Shown: positions 15,179 to 16,536 of the stretch, in pieces
How the letters are laid out: every line of letters begins with the position of its first letter
Numbering within the stretch: position 1 is the stretch's first letter
Assembly: GCA_031412355.1 (NCBI GenBank)
Contig: JANOCR010000108.1
Coordinates: 1 to 16,536, forward strand
Reading direction: 5' to 3'
Source of the DNA: JAENVT01 sp031412355
GTDB lineage: Bacteria > Actinomycetota > Acidimicrobiia > Acidimicrobiales > Ilumatobacteraceae
DNA: 16,536 bases
Made by a program: the position numbers and the translations under genes
Notes under the pieces: generated by a model
Database searches by the model: none
Told to the model about the DNA's origin: nothing
The model's input: the letters and a program-made list of their open reading frames with translations, nothing else

Positions 15179-16162
15179 ATGGCCGTCGTCACTATGCGAC
15201 AGATGCTCGAAGCCGGTGTGCACTTCGGGCACCAGACCCGCCGTTGGAACCCCAAGATGAAGCGATTCATCTTCGGCGAGCGCAACGGCATTTACATCAT
15301 CGACCTCGAACAGACGCTGACCCGCGTCGAAGCGGCATACAACTTCGTGCGCGACCTGGCCGCAGGCGGCGGCACGGTGCTGTTCATCGGCACCAAGAAG
15401 CAGGCACAGGATCCTGTGCGCAGCTACGCCGAGAAGTGCGGCATGTCGTATGTCAACGAACGCTGGCTCGGCGGGATGCTGACCAACTTCGAGACCATCG
15501 CCAAGCGAGTGTCCAAGATGCAGGAGTACGAGCGCATGCGCGTCTCGGGCGAGTTCGACTCGATGCCCAAGAAAGAAGCGCTGCTGCTGGGCCGCGAGTT
15601 GGAGAAGTTGCAGAAGAACCTCGGGGGTATCCGCAACATGAGCAAGCGTCCCGACGCCGTGTTCATCCTCGATACCAAGAAAGAGCACATTGCCGTCACA
15701 GAGGCCAACAAGCTGAAGATCCCGGTGATCGCTGTCGTCGACACCAACGTCGACCCCGATGTCGTGCAGTTCCCGATTCCCGGCAACGACGATGCCATCC
15801 GAGCCAACGCGCTGATGAGCAGGGTGATTGCCGAGGCCATCGAAGAGGGCCGGTTCATCGCCAGCAAGCGCAACCCGCAGACCGTGCCGGCGCCGAAGCG
15901 CACCGCCGAGGACGAAGCGGCCTTTGCCGCATCGCAGGCCGACGCCCGCCGCCAGGCTGCTGCCGCCCAGGCCGAGCGCGACGCCCGCGTCGCTTCGACG
16001 AGCCCGGCTACCGAGGTCGCCGACGATGCGCCGCTCGAGGACGCGCCCGTCGCGCAAGCTCCGGTTGAAGCGGCTGCTCCTGTCGAAGCGGCTCCGGTCG
16101 AGGAGACCGCCGTCGAGGAAACTCCCGATACCCCTGCATCCGAGACCGAAACCGAAGGCTGA
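15179..16162 (+). CDS. rpsB: 30S ribosomal protein S2
   Basis: This 327-residue protein has the complete S2 fold: MRQMLEAGVHFGHQTRRWNPKMKRFIFGERNGIYIIDLEQT (6-46), FIGTKKQAQD, YVNERWLGGMLTNF (91-104), PDAVFILDTKKEHIAVTEANKLKIPVIAVVDTNVDPD (158-194), and PGNDDAIRANALM (201-213). S2 joins the 30S subunit late, near S1 and the mRNA exit region. The core ends near residue 235. About 90 residues follow, first Ala/Arg/Gln/Glu-rich and then an acidic Ala/Pro/Val/Glu-rich repeat-like tail, making it longer than the usual 230-280 residues. The start is fixed by AAGGAG at 9-nt spacing. It is followed by tsf after 7 nt, the standard arrangement. Confidence 0.98.
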   Translation: MAVVTMRQMLEAGVHFGHQTRRWNPKMKRFIFGERNGIYIIDLEQTLTRVEAAYNFVRDLAAGGGTVLFIGTKKQAQDPVRSYAEKCGMSYVNERWLGGMLTNFETIAKRVSKMQEYERMRVSGEFDSMPKKEALLLGRELEKLQKNLGGIRNMSKRPDAVFILDTKKEHIAVTEANKLKIPVIAVVDTNVDPDVVQFPIPGNDDAIRANALMSRVIAEAIEEGRFIASKRNPQTVPAPKRTAEDEAAFAASQADARRQAAAAQAERDARVASTSPATEVADDAPLEDAPVAQAPVEAAAPVEAAPVEETAVEETPDTPASETETEG

Positions 16163-16169
16163 CACAGAA

Positions 16170-16536
16170 ATGGCATTCACCGCGAAAGACGTACAGGCGC
16201 TGCGCCAGGCCACCGGCGCAGGCATGATGGACGCCAAGAAGGCCCTCGAGGCCAACGACGGCGATATGGACGCATCCAAGCAGTGGCTGCGAGAGAAGGG
16301 CCTCGCAGCCAGTGCCAAGCGCGACGATCGCGAGAACACTCAGGGCCTCGTGTCGCTGGTCATCGACGGCAACGTCGGCGCCATCGTCAAGCTCAAGAGC
16401 GAGACCGACTTCGTGGCCGCCAGCGACCAGTTCAAGGCCGAGGCGGCCGCACTGACCGAGCTCGTCGCCGCCAAGGGCGAAGGCGCCGTATCGGAGCGTG
16501 CCGCGATCCTCGACGATCTGAAGATCACCCTCAAGG
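16170..16536 (+). CDS. tsf: Translation elongation factor Ts (C-terminus outside window)
   Basis: The first 122 residues are present. EF-Ts is the guanine nucleotide exchange factor that recycles EF-Tu. The N-terminal UBA-like domain (VQALRQATGAGMMDAKKALEANDGDMDASKQWLREKG, about 8-44) and the EF-Tu-contacting SETDFVA motif (about 76-82) are clear. It starts 7 nt after the rpsB stop, with only a distant GAAGG as ribosome binding site, so translation is probably coupled to rpsB. The gene runs off the right edge of the window. Confidence 0.97.
   Translation, partial: MAFTAKDVQALRQATGAGMMDAKKALEANDGDMDASKQWLREKGLAASAKRDDRENTQGLVSLVIDGNVGAIVKLKSETDFVAASDQFKAEAAALTELVAAKGEGAVSERAAILDDLKITLK

Noticed and set aside
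15063..15260. Small ORF in the rpsB leader (ATG 15063), possible leader peptide
   Set aside because: It runs into rpsB in another frame, has no Shine-Dalgarno sequence, and its ATG overlaps the candidate -10 region.

Overview
The window is high-GC bacterial chromosome, densely coding on both strands, and reads as actinobacterial. The right half carries the gene order comM/yifB - dprA - xerC - whiG-type sigma factor - M23-like lipoprotein - rpsB - tsf, which is the conserved actinobacterial neighbourhood upstream of the ribosomal S2/EF-Ts genes. The sigma factor matches Streptomyces WhiG very closely in its DNA-binding helix. The proteins are not close to those of Streptomyces or Mycobacterium, so a deep-branching lineage such as Acidimicrobiia is my guess; the sequence does not prove it.

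Layout. (1) 1-2005, minus strand: a GlpA/GlpD-like FAD oxidoreductase (cut by the window edge) and a glycerol-kinase-like FGGY kinase, overlapping by 4 nt. Together they would phosphorylate a polyol and oxidise the phosphate. (2) 2056-2736, plus: a DUF2461 protein, divergent from the kinase. (3) 2917-5313, minus: a HerA/FtsK-type ATPase with a coiled-coil tail. (4) 5371-8956: a SufR-like winged-helix regulator with a cysteine cluster, divergent from a tandem pair of fold-type II PLP enzymes (one cysteine-synthase-like, one threonine-synthase-like). An inverted repeat with 5-bp arms and 6-nt spacing lies between them. This is the best candidate for an undescribed system. (5) 8996-10028: a lone clpP facing a small lipoprotein gene of unknown function. 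(6) 10185-15029: comM, dprA, xerC and the sigma factor, partly coupled by GTGA/ATGA overlaps, then a lipoprotein with an M23 fold that has lost its metal ligands. (7) 15030-end: rpsB with a structured leader, then the start of tsf.

Expression signals fall into two classes. Several first-in-transcript genes have a TAnnnT -10 box 7-8 nt before the start codon and no Shine-Dalgarno sequence, as expected for leaderless mRNAs. Genes with longer leaders (comM, rpsB) have good Shine-Dalgarno sequences. I see no tRNA, rRNA, CRISPR array, insertion sequence or phage gene. No gene-free stretch exceeds 300 bases.
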